The notes beneath the pieces are model-generated. The model searched no databases, had not been told where the DNA came from, and saw only the letters and a program-made list of their open reading frames with translations. A stretch of 55,299 nt of DNA from Clostridium folliculivorans. Its GTDB lineage: Bacteria; Bacillota; Clostridia; Clostridiales; Clostridiaceae. This document shows, one piece after another, positions 46,043-55,159 of this stretch (the stretch's first letter is position 1; each line of letters begins with the position of its first letter). The DNA lies in the NCBI RefSeq assembly GCF_024341905.1, contig NZ_BQXY01000015.1:1-55299 (forward strand), read 5' to 3'. The position numbers and the translations under genes were made by a program.

Positions 46043-47296
46043 TTATAATATACTAGACATGATTGTGTAGTCGTCTTCTCCAACTCCTCCGCATAGAGGC
46101 TTAATTCCGGAATTTACAAAAGTGCCCCTAACTACAGCATAGTCTCCGAATTTTTCTCTTATCTCATCTATAGTTCTATCTAAGTTCTTAGTTTTTTCTA
46201 TATGTTTTTCGTCAAAAAGTGAAATTTGATAAGTAGTGTTTGAACTTAAATCTGACACGTGAACACCTATATGCCTAATTGGATCACCAATCCAAAGTTT
46301 ATCTAAAAGCTTACAACAAGTAGTAAATATATTCATAGTAGAGTCAGTGGGGTTAAATAACTTTATCTGCTTTGAATAATTCATGAAGCTGCTATTCTTA
46401 ATATGTATAGATACTACTCTACAATAGCATTCAGAATTTCTAAGTCTTATAGATACAGTCTCCACTAAGGAAAGTATTATTTTATAAGCATCTTCCTTGG
46501 TTGTTATATCATATGCTATAGTGGTCGAATTACCTATGCTTTTCATGGTGCTGTGACTTTCTGAAAGTACTGATGAGTTTTCTATTCCATTTGCATAATT
46601 CCATAGTGTTAAACCAAAGCTTTTAAATTCATACTTAAGTATATCAAGATCATAATTAGCTAAGTCTCCTATTGTATTTATGTTCAATGCCTTAAGTTTA
46701 GGTGAAGTAGAACGGCCTACCATGAATAAGTCCTCGATTGGAAGAGGCCACATCTTTTCTTTTATTTCCTCTTCGTACAGCGTGTGAACTTTATCTGGTT
46801 TTTCAAAATCAGAAGCCATTTTAGCTAAGAGTTTATTGGTTGAAATACCTATATTTACAGTGAAGCCTAATGTATCTTTTATCTGATTTTTAATTTTTGT
46901 TGCTATTGATATAGGATTCATATTTAAATTTGTATATGTTAAATCGATGAAACACTCATCAACTGAGAATCTTTGAATTTGTGGGCTATATTCTTTTAAT
47001 ATAGACATCATTGAATTACTACATTTCATATATAAGTCATACTTAGGTGGGACTACTAGAAGGTTAGGGCACTTTTTAAGAGCAGTATAGAGAGATTCTC
47101 CAGTAGTAATATTATATTTTTTAGCAGGAATTGATTTTGCTAGTATTATTCCATGGCGATTTTTAGGGTTTCCGCCTATTGCAGAAGGAACTTCACGGAG
47201 ATCTACGGTTTCTCCATGTTGAAGTCTGTAACAAGCTTCCCAAGATAGATATGCAGAGTTTACATCAATGTGAAATATCAATCTTTTACTAAACAT
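46043..47296 (-). CDS. dinB: Y-family DNA polymerase (DNA polymerase IV type)
   Basis: Encodes 417 residues. The catalytic motifs are HIDVNSAYLSWEA (metal ligand D11) and RFSVDECFIDLT (D113, E114). They are followed by the thumb (GISTNKLLAKMASDFEKPDKVH, then LFMVGRSTSPKLKALNINTIGDLA) and a little-finger domain. It carries out error-prone synthesis past damaged bases. No clamp-binding motif was identified with certainty. AAGGATGG lies before the ATG. It is monocistronic on the minus strand, inserted between the two glycogen blocks. I saw no obvious LexA box upstream. Confidence 0.93.
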   Translation of the reverse strand: MFSKRLIFHIDVNSAYLSWEACYRLQHGETVDLREVPSAIGGNPKNRHGIILAKSIPAKKYNITTGESLYTALKKCPNLLVVPPKYDLYMKCSNSMMSILKEYSPQIQRFSVDECFIDLTYTNLNMNPISIATKIKNQIKDTLGFTVNIGISTNKLLAKMASDFEKPDKVHTLYEEEIKEKMWPLPIEDLFMVGRSTSPKLKALNINTIGDLANYDLDILKYEFKSFGLTLWNYANGIENSSVLSESHSTMKSIGNSTTIAYDITTKEDAYKIILSLVETVSIRLRNSECYCRVVSIHIKNSSFMNYSKQIKLFNPTDSTMNIFTTCCKLLDKLWIGDPIRHIGVHVSDLSSNTTYQISLFDEKHIEKTKNLDRTIDEIREKFGDYAVVRGTFVNSGIKPLCGGVGEDDYTIMSSIL

Positions 47297-47465
47297 ATAT
47301 AACCATCCTTCATAAAATGTAATTTGAATACATATTTATAGTATATCCATAAATTAATTATATAGAACACATGTTCTGTAGTAAATAAAAATATTCATTC
47401 CAATGATTTATATACGAATTTTTTTAAATATATAAGCATATTTATCTTTATAGGAGGTGAATATT

Positions 47466-47903
47466 ATGATTAGAACTGTGGTGTGTGAAAAAGAAGGTTG
47501 TAATGGAAATAGTTTTTATATAAACACAGAAGATAATAACTTAAATATAATATGCAAAGAATGCGGAGCAACTTATAGCTTTGATATAAGCTATTATGAT
47601 TTTACTATGCTTTCTAATTGCTCTTACTGTGATAATGATACCTTTAAGATATTTAAGGATACAGAAAAAGAAGGAATCTATGCAAAGTGTAATAAATGTG
47701 GAAATCCTCCAGAAAAAATATATATAGATACCGATGGAAACCAAGTTTCTTATAATAGTAAGTTGTTAAATGATATAAAAGATATGATATATAGGTTGGA
47801 TCAAAGAACATCAAACTTAGAAGATAAGATACAAGGTCTACAAGGTGGACAGGAGTTACTTGAAGAATCTCTAGCATATATAAGCAAATTTATGTCGGAG
47901 TAA
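47466..47903 (+). CDS. Zinc-ribbon protein with C-terminal coiled coil
   Basis: Encodes 145 residues. Two zinc-ribbon-like halves carry C..C pairs: CEKEGC (8-13) with CKEC, and CSYC with CNKC. The last ~45 residues (KLLNDIKDMIYRLDQRTSNLEDKIQGLQGGQELLEESL) form an amphipathic helix likely to coil. I chose ATG 47466 because AGGAGG lies 8 bases before it; the GTG at 47457 is part of that site. A nucleic-acid or protein adaptor is possible. No named family was recognised. A hairpin with GTTTTG follows. Confidence 0.7.
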   Translation: MIRTVVCEKEGCNGNSFYINTEDNNLNIICKECGATYSFDISYYDFTMLSNCSYCDNDTFKIFKDTEKEGIYAKCNKCGNPPEKIYIDTDGNQVSYNSKLLNDIKDMIYRLDQRTSNLEDKIQGLQGGQELLEESLAYISKFMSE

Positions 47904-47921
47904 AAATTAAGATGTAAATAA

Positions 47922-47950
47922 GATGCCTGTATATAATTACAGGCGTTTTG
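47922..47950 (+). terminator. Weak terminator after the zinc-ribbon gene
   Basis: GCCTGTA (47925-47931) with TACAGGC (47938-47944), then GTTTTG. The T run is short. Confidence 0.55.
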
Positions 47951-48072
47951 TATTTCTTAACAAAAGTGAAGGTGAATTTTTGAATAATGTAACAAATTAT
48001 AAAAATAAGTGAAATAGTAAAAAAAAATTTATTAAGGGCACGTTTACATTTAAAAATAAGGACTAAAGGACA

Positions 48073-48101
48073 TTGAAGGGATTTACAGTAGTTGGTATAA
48101 T
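48073..48101 (+). promoter_or_regulatory. Promoter of glgC
   Basis: TTGAAG (48073-48078), a 17-base spacer and TATAAT (48096-48101). Confidence 0.65.
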
Positions 48102-48105
48102 AATA

Positions 48106-48132
48106 ATGTAATTACAATTTTTGTAATTACAT
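48106..48132. promoter_or_regulatory. Palindrome at the glgC transcription start
   Basis: A perfect 12-bp inverted repeat, ATGTAATTACAA (48106-48117) and TTGTAATTACAT (48121-48132), sits right after the -10 box at the predicted start point. It could be an operator for a dimeric repressor or a 5' mRNA hairpin. Confidence 0.55.
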
Positions 48133-48173
48133 CGTTAGGTGTTGAGGGATGAAAAACGAGGGGAGAGGCTAAA

Positions 48174-49322
48174 ATGGTAAAAAAACAAATTATAGCTCTA
48201 ATACTTGCTGGTGGACAAGGGTCAAGGTTAGGGGTATTGACTAAGAAACTAGCAAAACCAGCAGTTCCATTTGGGGGAAAATATAGAATAATTGATTTTG
48301 CTTTAAGCAATTGTGCTAATTCAGGTATATATACAGTTGGCGTGTTGACTCAATATCAACCTCTTGAGCTAAATTCACACATTGGTATAGGAAGCCCTTG
48401 GGATCTTGATAGAAGAGATGGCGGAGTAGCGATTCTTCCACCTTATCAAGAAGAAAGAGGTGGTAATTGGTATAAGGGTACTGCCAATGCCATATATCAA
48501 AACATACCTTTCGTAGATGGGTATGAACCAGAGTATGTTTTAATATTATCAGGTGACCATATATATAAGATGGATTATGAAAAAATGCTTGATTTTCATA
48601 AACAGAAGGAAGCAGATGCTACAATAGCAGTTATTGATGTAACGTTGAGTGAAGCGTCAAGATTTGGAATAATGAACACTAATGATGATTTGTCAATATA
48701 TGAATTTGAAGAGAAGCCAGCCAATCCTAAGAGTACTAAAGCTTCTATGGGGATATATATTTTTAATTGGAAAACACTTAAGAAATTCTTGAAAGAAGAC
48801 GAAGCTGATAAAAATTCAATTAATGATTTTGGAAAGAATATAATACCAAAGATGATTGAGGATGGAAGAAGATTGGTTGCGTATCCTTTTAAAGGATATT
48901 GGAAGGATGTAGGTACTATAGAAAGTCTTTGGGAATCTAATATGGACCTATTAAAAGATAATAATGAACTTAATCTTTATGATGATGAGTGGAGGATTTA
49001 TTCTGTAAGTCCTGGTAGACCAGCTCAATATATTGGACAAAATGCTTCAGTAAAATCATCTCTTATTGTTGAGGGGTGTATCATTCATGGTGAGGTTGAA
49101 AATTCAGTGCTTTTTCCAGGTGTAGTAGTAGGTAAAAACGCAGTTGTAAAAGATTCAGTTGTAATGCCTAATACTAAAATTGGAGAGAATGCTATTGTAA
49201 ATAAAGCTATCGTAGGTGGCGGAGTGGCTATAAGAAAAGATTGTAAGATAGGCAATGGAAAGACAATTACAGTAATACCGGCAAAAGAAGATTTAAAAAG
49301 TGGAACTATTATAGAAGGATAA
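48174..49322 (+). CDS. glgC: Glucose-1-phosphate adenylyltransferase
   Basis: Makes ADP-glucose from glucose-1-phosphate and ATP, the committed step of glycogen synthesis. Encodes 382 residues. The nucleotide loop is LAGGQGSRLGVLTKKLAKPAVPFGGKYRIIDFALSN split over residues 9-45. LSGDHIYKMDYEKML, FEEKPANPKS and the C-terminal left-handed beta-helix (SVVMPNTKIGENAIVNKAIVGGG) are all present. GGGGAGAGG precedes the ATG. It is followed at once by glgD. Confidence 0.97.
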   Translation: MVKKQIIALILAGGQGSRLGVLTKKLAKPAVPFGGKYRIIDFALSNCANSGIYTVGVLTQYQPLELNSHIGIGSPWDLDRRDGGVAILPPYQEERGGNWYKGTANAIYQNIPFVDGYEPEYVLILSGDHIYKMDYEKMLDFHKQKEADATIAVIDVTLSEASRFGIMNTNDDLSIYEFEEKPANPKSTKASMGIYIFNWKTLKKFLKEDEADKNSINDFGKNIIPKMIEDGRRLVAYPFKGYWKDVGTIESLWESNMDLLKDNNELNLYDDEWRIYSVSPGRPAQYIGQNASVKSSLIVEGCIIHGEVENSVLFPGVVVGKNAVVKDSVVMPNTKIGENAIVNKAIVGGGVAIRKDCKIGNGKTITVIPAKEDLKSGTIIEG

Positions 49323-49325
49323 GTT

Positions 49326-50447
49326 ATGGGGGTGCACATATTGAAAAATTATTTAGGAATAATCAATTTAGATGAGAATGACGACAAAATAACTGAACTT
49401 ACTAGAACAAGGCCATTAGCATCAGTCCCTTTTGCTGGGAGATACAGAGTAATAGATTTTATATTATCAAACATGACTAATGCTGGTATTGAAAATATAG
49501 GCATATTTACTAAGAATAAATCAAGATCCTTGATGGATCATATAAGTAACGGGAGACCGTGGGATTTACACAGGAAAAGATATGGACTTAGAGTGTTTAA
49601 TTTTGCGGATGAAGATCCTGTATATGATGATGTTCATAATTTTGCCGATAATCTTGAATTCTTTCAATATTCTAAGCAAGAATATGTTATATTAGCACCT
49701 TCGTATATGATATGCAATATTGACTTTAGAGAAGCTATGAAATTTCATGAGAAGAGTAATAATGATATAACTGTACTTTACAAAAAAGTAAATAATGCAG
49801 ATAAGAGCTTTATTGACTGTGATGTACTAAACATTAATGAATATGGCAGAGTGGTGAGCGTTGGAGAAAATATAGGCTATGATAAAGAAGCAAATATATG
49901 TATGGAAATGTTTCTTCTAAGAAAAGACTTGTTTATTGAGCTTATATACGACAGCATAAAAACAGGAAGAAATAGAAAAATTAAAAAGAGTATCTACAGA
50001 CAGTTAGATACACTTAGAGTATATTCCTACGAATTTAACGGCTACCTATGTTGTGTAAATTCGTTGCACTCATATTATAAAGGAAACATGGATTTATTAA
50101 ATGTAAGAATAAATGCGGAATTATTTCATGATAATGCTCCTATATATACAAAATCAAAAGATGAAAGCCCTACTAAGTACACTAAGGATAGTGAAGTAAC
50201 AAATTCTATAATAGCAAATGGATGCTATATAGAGGGACACGTAGAAAACTGTGTAATTTCAAGAAGAGTTAATATAAACAAGGGTGCTTATGTTAAGGAT
50301 TGTATTATACTTCAAAATTGTATTATAGGACCTAATGCTAAACTTATGAATATAGTAGCAGATAAGGGTTCATATATACCTAAATCTCAGGATTTAAGGG
50401 GACCAGAAAAGTTTCCTTTAGTATTAGAAAAACAGAGCCTATTATAA
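49326..50447 (+). CDS. glgD: Glucose-1-phosphate adenylyltransferase regulatory subunit
   Basis: Encodes 373 residues and is related to GlgC but with the nucleotide loop altered: TRTRPLASVPFAGRYRVIDFILSN replaces the GGxGxRL consensus, typical of non-catalytic GlgD. The C-terminal beta-helix is present. It pairs with GlgC and modulates its activity. The start is ATG 49326, four bases after glgC; TTG 49341, with GGGGGTG 6 bases upstream, would give the more usual MKNYLGIINLDEN start and is an equally good candidate. A strong terminator follows. Confidence 0.93.
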   Translation: MGVHILKNYLGIINLDENDDKITELTRTRPLASVPFAGRYRVIDFILSNMTNAGIENIGIFTKNKSRSLMDHISNGRPWDLHRKRYGLRVFNFADEDPVYDDVHNFADNLEFFQYSKQEYVILAPSYMICNIDFREAMKFHEKSNNDITVLYKKVNNADKSFIDCDVLNINEYGRVVSVGENIGYDKEANICMEMFLLRKDLFIELIYDSIKTGRNRKIKKSIYRQLDTLRVYSYEFNGYLCCVNSLHSYYKGNMDLLNVRINAELFHDNAPIYTKSKDESPTKYTKDSEVTNSIIANGCYIEGHVENCVISRRVNINKGAYVKDCIILQNCIIGPNAKLMNIVADKGSYIPKSQDLRGPEKFPLVLEKQSLL

Positions 50448-50468
50448 ACTAAGAATATTTATAATATA

Positions 50469-50503
50469 AAAGCTTGAATCAAAAAATGATTCAAGCTTTT
50501 TTT
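50469..50503 (+). terminator. Terminator after glgD
   Basis: A 13-bp perfect stem (50469-50481 with 50487-50499) followed by T runs. It lies between glgD and the second glgA, so the latter needs readthrough or its own promoter. Confidence 0.9.
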
Positions 50504-50565
50504 ATATAGGAAGGTTTATAATTTTTATGATTTAAAAAAATAGCAATTTTAATTACGTTTTAAGT

Positions 50566-50636
50566 AATACTGCAAAAACAAAGCTTATCCGCCTGCCAAA
50601 TTTCAAGCAGTTACATTCGGAAAGGCAGATGGGTAA
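50566..50636 (+). repeat. Dispersed hairpin repeat, family II (copy c)
   Basis: AATACTGCAAAAACAAAGCTT, then CCGCCTGCCAAATTT and TTACATTCGGAAAGGCAGAT. CTGCC pairs with GGCAG. This is the copy with the most complete left and right halves. Confidence 0.6.
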
Positions 50637-50750
50637 AAATAATACATCGTAAGATATAGTATAGTCATATATCAATACTCTATAATTAAGGGTATATAAA
50701 TATAAGTAAAAATAAGTATAGGAATTATAAGATATGTGAGGAAGAAAAGT

Positions 50751-52184
50751 ATGGGAGTTTTATTTGTAACAGCTGAAGCTTATCCTTTCATGAAGGTTGG
50801 TGGATTAGGAGATGTTGCATACTCATTGCCAAAAAGTTTAAAACAAATAGATGTTGATATACGTGTAATAATGCCAAAGTATAAGTTTCCTAAAAGAATA
50901 AAAAGAAGAATGAAGAAGGTAGCTCATTATACAACCTATATAGGATGGAAAACTGTAGATTGTAATCTTTTTACTTTAAAGTTAGATGGAGTACAGTATT
51001 ATTTTATAGATAATCCATCTTACTTTTATAGGCCAGAGGCATATGGATACCACGATGATCATGAAAGGTTCATTTTCTTTTCAAAGGCAGTACTTGAAGG
51101 TATAAAGTATATGGATGATTTTAATATTGATATATTGCATTGTAATGATTGGCATTCATCTTTAGTTATACCGTTAAAGGAAACTTATTACCGAGGAAAT
51201 ACAATTTACGATAATATTAGAACAGTATTTACAATACACAACATATTATATCAAGGAATATACGGCAAGGATTTGCTTTGGATGTTAGGTTTAGACGAAA
51301 AAGAGTATTTTACTGAGGATAAGCTAAAATACGGAGAAGGAATATCTTTTATGAAGTGGGCTATATTAAGTGCTGATAGAGTGACTACAGTGAGTAAAAC
51401 ATATTCAGAAGAAATCAGGCAGCAGCATTTAGGTTATGGGCTGCACAATATATTAGAGGGTAGGAACCATTTACTAACTGGTATACAAAATGGTATAGAC
51501 TATGATGAGTTTAACCCTAAAGAAGATAAGAATATATATTTTAATTACTATTCTGATGATTTAAATGATAAACATAGAAATAAATTAAAACTACAAGAGG
51601 AATTGGGGTTAGCAGTAGATGTGAATATTCCTGTTATAGGTATGGTGACGAGGCTTACAGATCAAAAAGGCATTGGTCTTTTAGAAGGTATTATAAATAA
51701 ATTAATGAGCAAAAATATTCAATTGATAATAACGGGTACAGGTGAAAATCACTACGAAGAGGATTTTAGATATTTTGAAAATAAGTATGATAATCTTAGG
51801 GCAGTTCTAAGATTTGATGAAGGTTTTTCAAGGAAAGTTTATGCAGGAGCAGATATATTCTTAATGCCTTCAAAATTTGAGCCTTGTGGATTAGGACAGC
51901 TTATTGCAATGAGATATGGTACAGCTCCTGTAGTTAGAGCTACAGGAGGTCTTAAGGATACAGTTAAGGATTATAATAAGTATACTGATGATGGTGATGG
52001 TTTCACTTTTAAAAAATATGATACGGTAGATTTTTTAAATGCAATAGAGCGTTCTTTAGATGTTTTTAATAATCATAAAGATTCGTGGAATAAGTTATGC
52101 ACAAGAATAATGAAGAAAGACAGCAGTTGGAAGTTATCAGCAGAAGAATATAAAAAGCTATATATGAAGATTTCTGAATACTAA
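50751..52184 (+). CDS. glgA: Glycogen synthase (copy 2)
   Basis: Encodes 477 residues of the GT5 family with the loop KVGGLGDV at 15-22, DILHCNDWHSS, GMVTRLTDQKGIGL and FEPCGLGQLIAMRYGTAPVVRATGGLKDTV. ATG 50751 is preceded by GAGGAAG at 9 bases; the GTG at 50736 would place that site inside the gene. It differs clearly from the copy at 38888, so it is an old paralogue rather than a fresh duplicate. It follows glgC-glgD after a terminator and a family II repeat. A different chain-length role from copy 1 is possible but not shown by the sequence. Confidence 0.95.
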   Translation: MGVLFVTAEAYPFMKVGGLGDVAYSLPKSLKQIDVDIRVIMPKYKFPKRIKRRMKKVAHYTTYIGWKTVDCNLFTLKLDGVQYYFIDNPSYFYRPEAYGYHDDHERFIFFSKAVLEGIKYMDDFNIDILHCNDWHSSLVIPLKETYYRGNTIYDNIRTVFTIHNILYQGIYGKDLLWMLGLDEKEYFTEDKLKYGEGISFMKWAILSADRVTTVSKTYSEEIRQQHLGYGLHNILEGRNHLLTGIQNGIDYDEFNPKEDKNIYFNYYSDDLNDKHRNKLKLQEELGLAVDVNIPVIGMVTRLTDQKGIGLLEGIINKLMSKNIQLIITGTGENHYEEDFRYFENKYDNLRAVLRFDEGFSRKVYAGADIFLMPSKFEPCGLGQLIAMRYGTAPVVRATGGLKDTVKDYNKYTDDGDGFTFKKYDTVDFLNAIERSLDVFNNHKDSWNKLCTRIMKKDSSWKLSAEEYKKLYMKISEY

Positions 52185-52187
52185 ATG

Positions 52188-52300
52188 TGAAGTAGTTCAT
52201 CTATAAATGAACCACTTCGTAATAAAATTTATATTTTTAAATTCTCTCACTAGAACCCGTTAGAGTTTTAAAAATAGATTTCGGATCAAAGTAGTTCATC
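52188..52300. repeat. Palindrome-ended intergenic element, family I (93 bp) with leading hairpin
   Basis: Ends ATGAACCACTT (52207) and AAGTAGTTCAT (to 52299) are inverted with one mismatch, with an inner hairpin TTTTTAAA..CTCT/AGAG..TTTAAAAA. A further TGAAGTAGTTCAT at 52188 forms a local stem with the left end and could act as the glgA2 terminator. The remaining gap to 52512 is AT-rich and empty. Confidence 0.6.
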
Positions 52301-52512
52301 TTTATATAAGAAAATATGTAAATTTGGCTATAAGCTTTAATATATTTCTTATTAGGGAGGATTCTATAAATCCAACTAATTAATAAGGAGTTAAAACTTA
52401 TGCTTTTATAATACCTATAATACAAAAGACTTATTGAGGTTGCCATTAATGTTTGATAACTATATAATTTATTTAAACAAATTTATATATTATTAAATTT
52501 GATGGAGGATAA

Positions 52513-52971
52513 ATGGATAAGAGAAATCTAAAGTTAAAAATAAGTTGGATTGTTTTGTTGTTTTGGATGATTATAATATTTGTCTATTCGTCTAAGAATG
52601 GAACTGAATCGGACAAACAAAGTGCATTAGTCATATATGTGTTTAATGCATTAGGAATAGACTTAAATGGGATGTTAGGAGATCTTGCTACTTTTATTGT
52701 GAGAAAAACTGCACATTTTACAGAATACCTAATACTATTCCTTCTTGCGTATAATGTTTTTAGGAATTACCTAAATAAGAAGGCTGCTATAATATGCGGG
52801 ATAATCTTAACTTTTGGATATGCTTCTACAGATGAAATTCATCAGCTTTTTGTGCCAGGAAGAACTGGGAAGTTTAGAGATGTATTAATAGACACAAGCG
52901 GATCGATATTCGGAGGTATAGTAATTACATTAATTAATAAAATAAGATATAAATCTAAAATAGTGGTTTAA
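52513..52971 (+). CDS. VanZ-family membrane protein
   Basis: Encodes 152 residues with four membrane segments. The VanZ pattern is clear: FVYSSKNGTESDKQS near the start, RKTAHFTEYLILFLL in the middle and STDEIHQLFVPGRTGKFRDVLIDTSGSIFGG at the end. Such proteins are common in clostridial genomes outside glycopeptide resistance clusters, and no van genes are present here. A GGAGG site precedes the ATG. Its stop codon lies inside the terminator stem. Confidence 0.93.
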   Translation: MDKRNLKLKISWIVLLFWMIIIFVYSSKNGTESDKQSALVIYVFNALGIDLNGMLGDLATFIVRKTAHFTEYLILFLLAYNVFRNYLNKKAAIICGIILTFGYASTDEIHQLFVPGRTGKFRDVLIDTSGSIFGGIVITLINKIRYKSKIVV

Positions 52972-52983
52972 ACCACTATTTTT
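52957..52983. terminator. Bidirectional terminator between the VanZ and cardiolipin synthase genes
   Basis: AAAATAGTGGTTT and its perfect complement AAACCACTATTTT are followed by T. The VanZ stop codon is in its centre. Confidence 0.85.
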
Positions 52984-52987
52984 ATAT

Positions 52988-54433
52988 TTATAGAAGTGAT
53001 GAAAATATTCTTGCTACACCCTCAATCACTTTAGTCAACTTATCGGCATTTTCATATTCTTCTAAGGAAAATTCTCTACAGTTTTTTAAATCTTCTAAGA
53101 ATAACTGATCTAGTTGCTGTGATATGTCTTCATTATATATTACAGTGTTTATTTCATAGTTTAAGTCAAAACTTCTTATATCCATGTTAGCTGTACCAAT
53201 TGAAGAGAATTTTCCATCTATTGTAATAGTTTTCGCATGAACAAAGGAATTTTTATCGTATAAATATACTTTCACACCACAACGCATAAGTTCTCCGAGA
53301 TAAGTTCTAGAGGCCTTATTTACCATTATATGGTCAGCTCTTTCAGGAAATATGATTTTTATGTTTACTCCGCCTAATGCAGATATTCTAAGAGCATCCA
53401 TTATGCTTTCGGTTGGAACGAAATATGGTGTGGTTATATAAATCCTATCTGTAGCCATGGTTATCATTTTTAGCATTCCTTGCATTATTGCCGGGAATTC
53501 TGAATCTGGTCCGCTTTTTACAAGTTGCATAGCCAAAGGTGATTCTACATTAGTTGTAGGGAAATATTGGTCAAATTCTTGATCGTAGAAGCTATAATAA
53601 TTGTTAGCTTGTTGAATGGTCATAAAGTCATCCAAAAAAACTGCTTGAAGTCCCAAAACGAAATCGCCTTTTACCATTATGTGAGTGTCTCTCCAATATC
53701 CTAGTTTACTGTTACCAAGATATTCGTCTCCTATATTAATACCGCCCAAAAAGCCAACTTTACCATCAATGATAGCTATTTTTCTATGATTTCTATAATT
53801 TATTTGTGTGTTTATAAGCTTTAATAAAGGAGATAAAAAATACGAATATAAAACTACATCGATTCCAGCAGACCTGAGTTCTCTAATATAGCTTCTTTTC
53901 ATCTTCGCTGCTCCAACTCTATCGATTATAAATCTTACACGTACCCCTTCTAAGGATTTCTTTATTAAAATTTCTTTTATTTCGTTGCCTATAGTGTCGC
54001 TTTTAACTATATAATATTCCAAATGGATATGATGCTTTGCTTTTAATAGTTCTTCTTTAAGTCTTTGAAATTTTTGAATTCCATCTTTAAAAACAGTAAT
54101 ATCATTATTTAGAAATACAGGAGAATCACTGTTGTTAGCCAAAAGTTCTATTAAAGAGATATAGGTCTTATCTTTTATTTCTTTTAATACGGGGGATATT
54201 AGATCTTGAACTTGACTTGAAAATCTTTCGTCATTCAATTTGTGTATCTTCCAATTCCTACCTAAGAAGATATATAGGAATAGTCCTACAGGTGGAACGA
54301 GAGCAAGAACTAAGAGCCAAGCTAATGTTTTCTCAGGTTGCTTTCTTTCCAAAACTACTATAGTAATTGAAAGAATAAAATTGATAATAAAAATTAAATA
54401 CATCATATAACTTGGTAATCTCATCATAAGCAT
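52988..54433 (-). CDS. cls: Cardiolipin synthase (phospholipase D family)
   Basis: Joins two phosphatidylglycerols to cardiolipin at the membrane. Two N-terminal membrane segments with the PLDc_N motif (LERKQPEKTLAWLLVLALVPPVG split across them) are followed by two HKD motifs, NHRKIAIIDGKVGFLGG and HAKTITIDGKFSSIGTANMD. On the minus strand GGAGGTGAT lies just before ATG 54433. An ATG at 54445 overlaps that site and is unlikely; ATGs at 54427 and 54424 are alternatives. Length ~481 residues, normal for the family. Convergent with the VanZ gene. Confidence 0.95.
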   Translation of the reverse strand: MLMMRLPSYMMYLIFIINFILSITIVVLERKQPEKTLAWLLVLALVPPVGLFLYIFLGRNWKIHKLNDERFSSQVQDLISPVLKEIKDKTYISLIELLANNSDSPVFLNNDITVFKDGIQKFQRLKEELLKAKHHIHLEYYIVKSDTIGNEIKEILIKKSLEGVRVRFIIDRVGAAKMKRSYIRELRSAGIDVVLYSYFLSPLLKLINTQINYRNHRKIAIIDGKVGFLGGINIGDEYLGNSKLGYWRDTHIMVKGDFVLGLQAVFLDDFMTIQQANNYYSFYDQEFDQYFPTTNVESPLAMQLVKSGPDSEFPAIMQGMLKMITMATDRIYITTPYFVPTESIMDALRISALGGVNIKIIFPERADHIMVNKASRTYLGELMRCGVKVYLYDKNSFVHAKTITIDGKFSSIGTANMDIRSFDLNYEINTVIYNEDISQQLDQLFLEDLKNCREFSLEEYENADKLTKVIEGVARIFSSLL

Positions 54434-55124
54434 TATCACCTCCATATTAATAAGAATAAAGTCTTTAAGTAAATAGTAATGATGTTATATAAGTTGAGAC
54501 AAATAATTATATTAAATTTAATAAATACATTATATTATATACAAATAATGACCATAAGAAACAAGTTTATGTAATGATAATTAAAATGTCATAAAAATTT
54601 GATTGAATTCTAGTTATCTAAGAATAATTAAATCATCATAAGTATAAACTATTTTTGTTTTAGTGCAATTATATTTTAGAATTTTTTCGCTAGAACTGGA
54701 ACGCGTATTAGGAATAGGTTTTTCTATGAATATATAAATCGCTTCAATTAATACGTGCATGATAAAGATTCGTATGAATCTGCAAATCTTTATCTGATAT
54801 ATTTAAATATGAAGTAGTACATATATAGTATATTTTTAGGAGCTGTAGAAACTTTATAAGTAGATTTTTAAATTCAGCTAGTACATATTTAAAGAATATG
54901 ACTAAATGTACCAATAAACATATCCAAGTGTATCAATTATAGAGATTTAGAGAAATATATAGAAAAAACAATTATATATGCGAATAAATAAAGATAAATA
55001 GTGCATTATATAATCATAAGTGCTCATATACATGTTATTATAAAACACGTCGCTGATATAAACAACGACAAGTCAACAAACAAATTTAAAAAACTTGTCT
55101 GAAAATAAAGTTTTTAAAAAGATG
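54434..55124. other. Non-coding region upstream of the rRNA operon with decayed repeats
   Basis: About 690 bases without a credible gene. It holds a hairpin GATAAAGATT/AATCTTTATC (54761-54770, 54785-54794) and sequences recalling family I elements: CTAGAAC near 54693, TGAAGTAGTACAT near 54811 and CTAGTACAT near 54881. They no longer form complete inverted repeats. Confidence 0.5.
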
Positions 55125-55153
55125 TTGACAAAAAAATGTACACATGATAACAT
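55125..55153 (+). promoter_or_regulatory. rRNA operon promoter
   Basis: TTGACA (55125-55130), a 17-base spacer and TAACAT (55148-55153), with TG at 55145 making an extended -10. AT-rich DNA lies upstream. Confidence 0.8.
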
Positions 55154-55159
55154 AAAGAA

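Noticed and set aside
17717..52971. VanW and VanZ genes as vancomycin resistance
   Set aside because: They lie far apart, and no vanHAX ligase/dehydrogenase or two-component genes are present; both families are common envelope proteins in clostridia.
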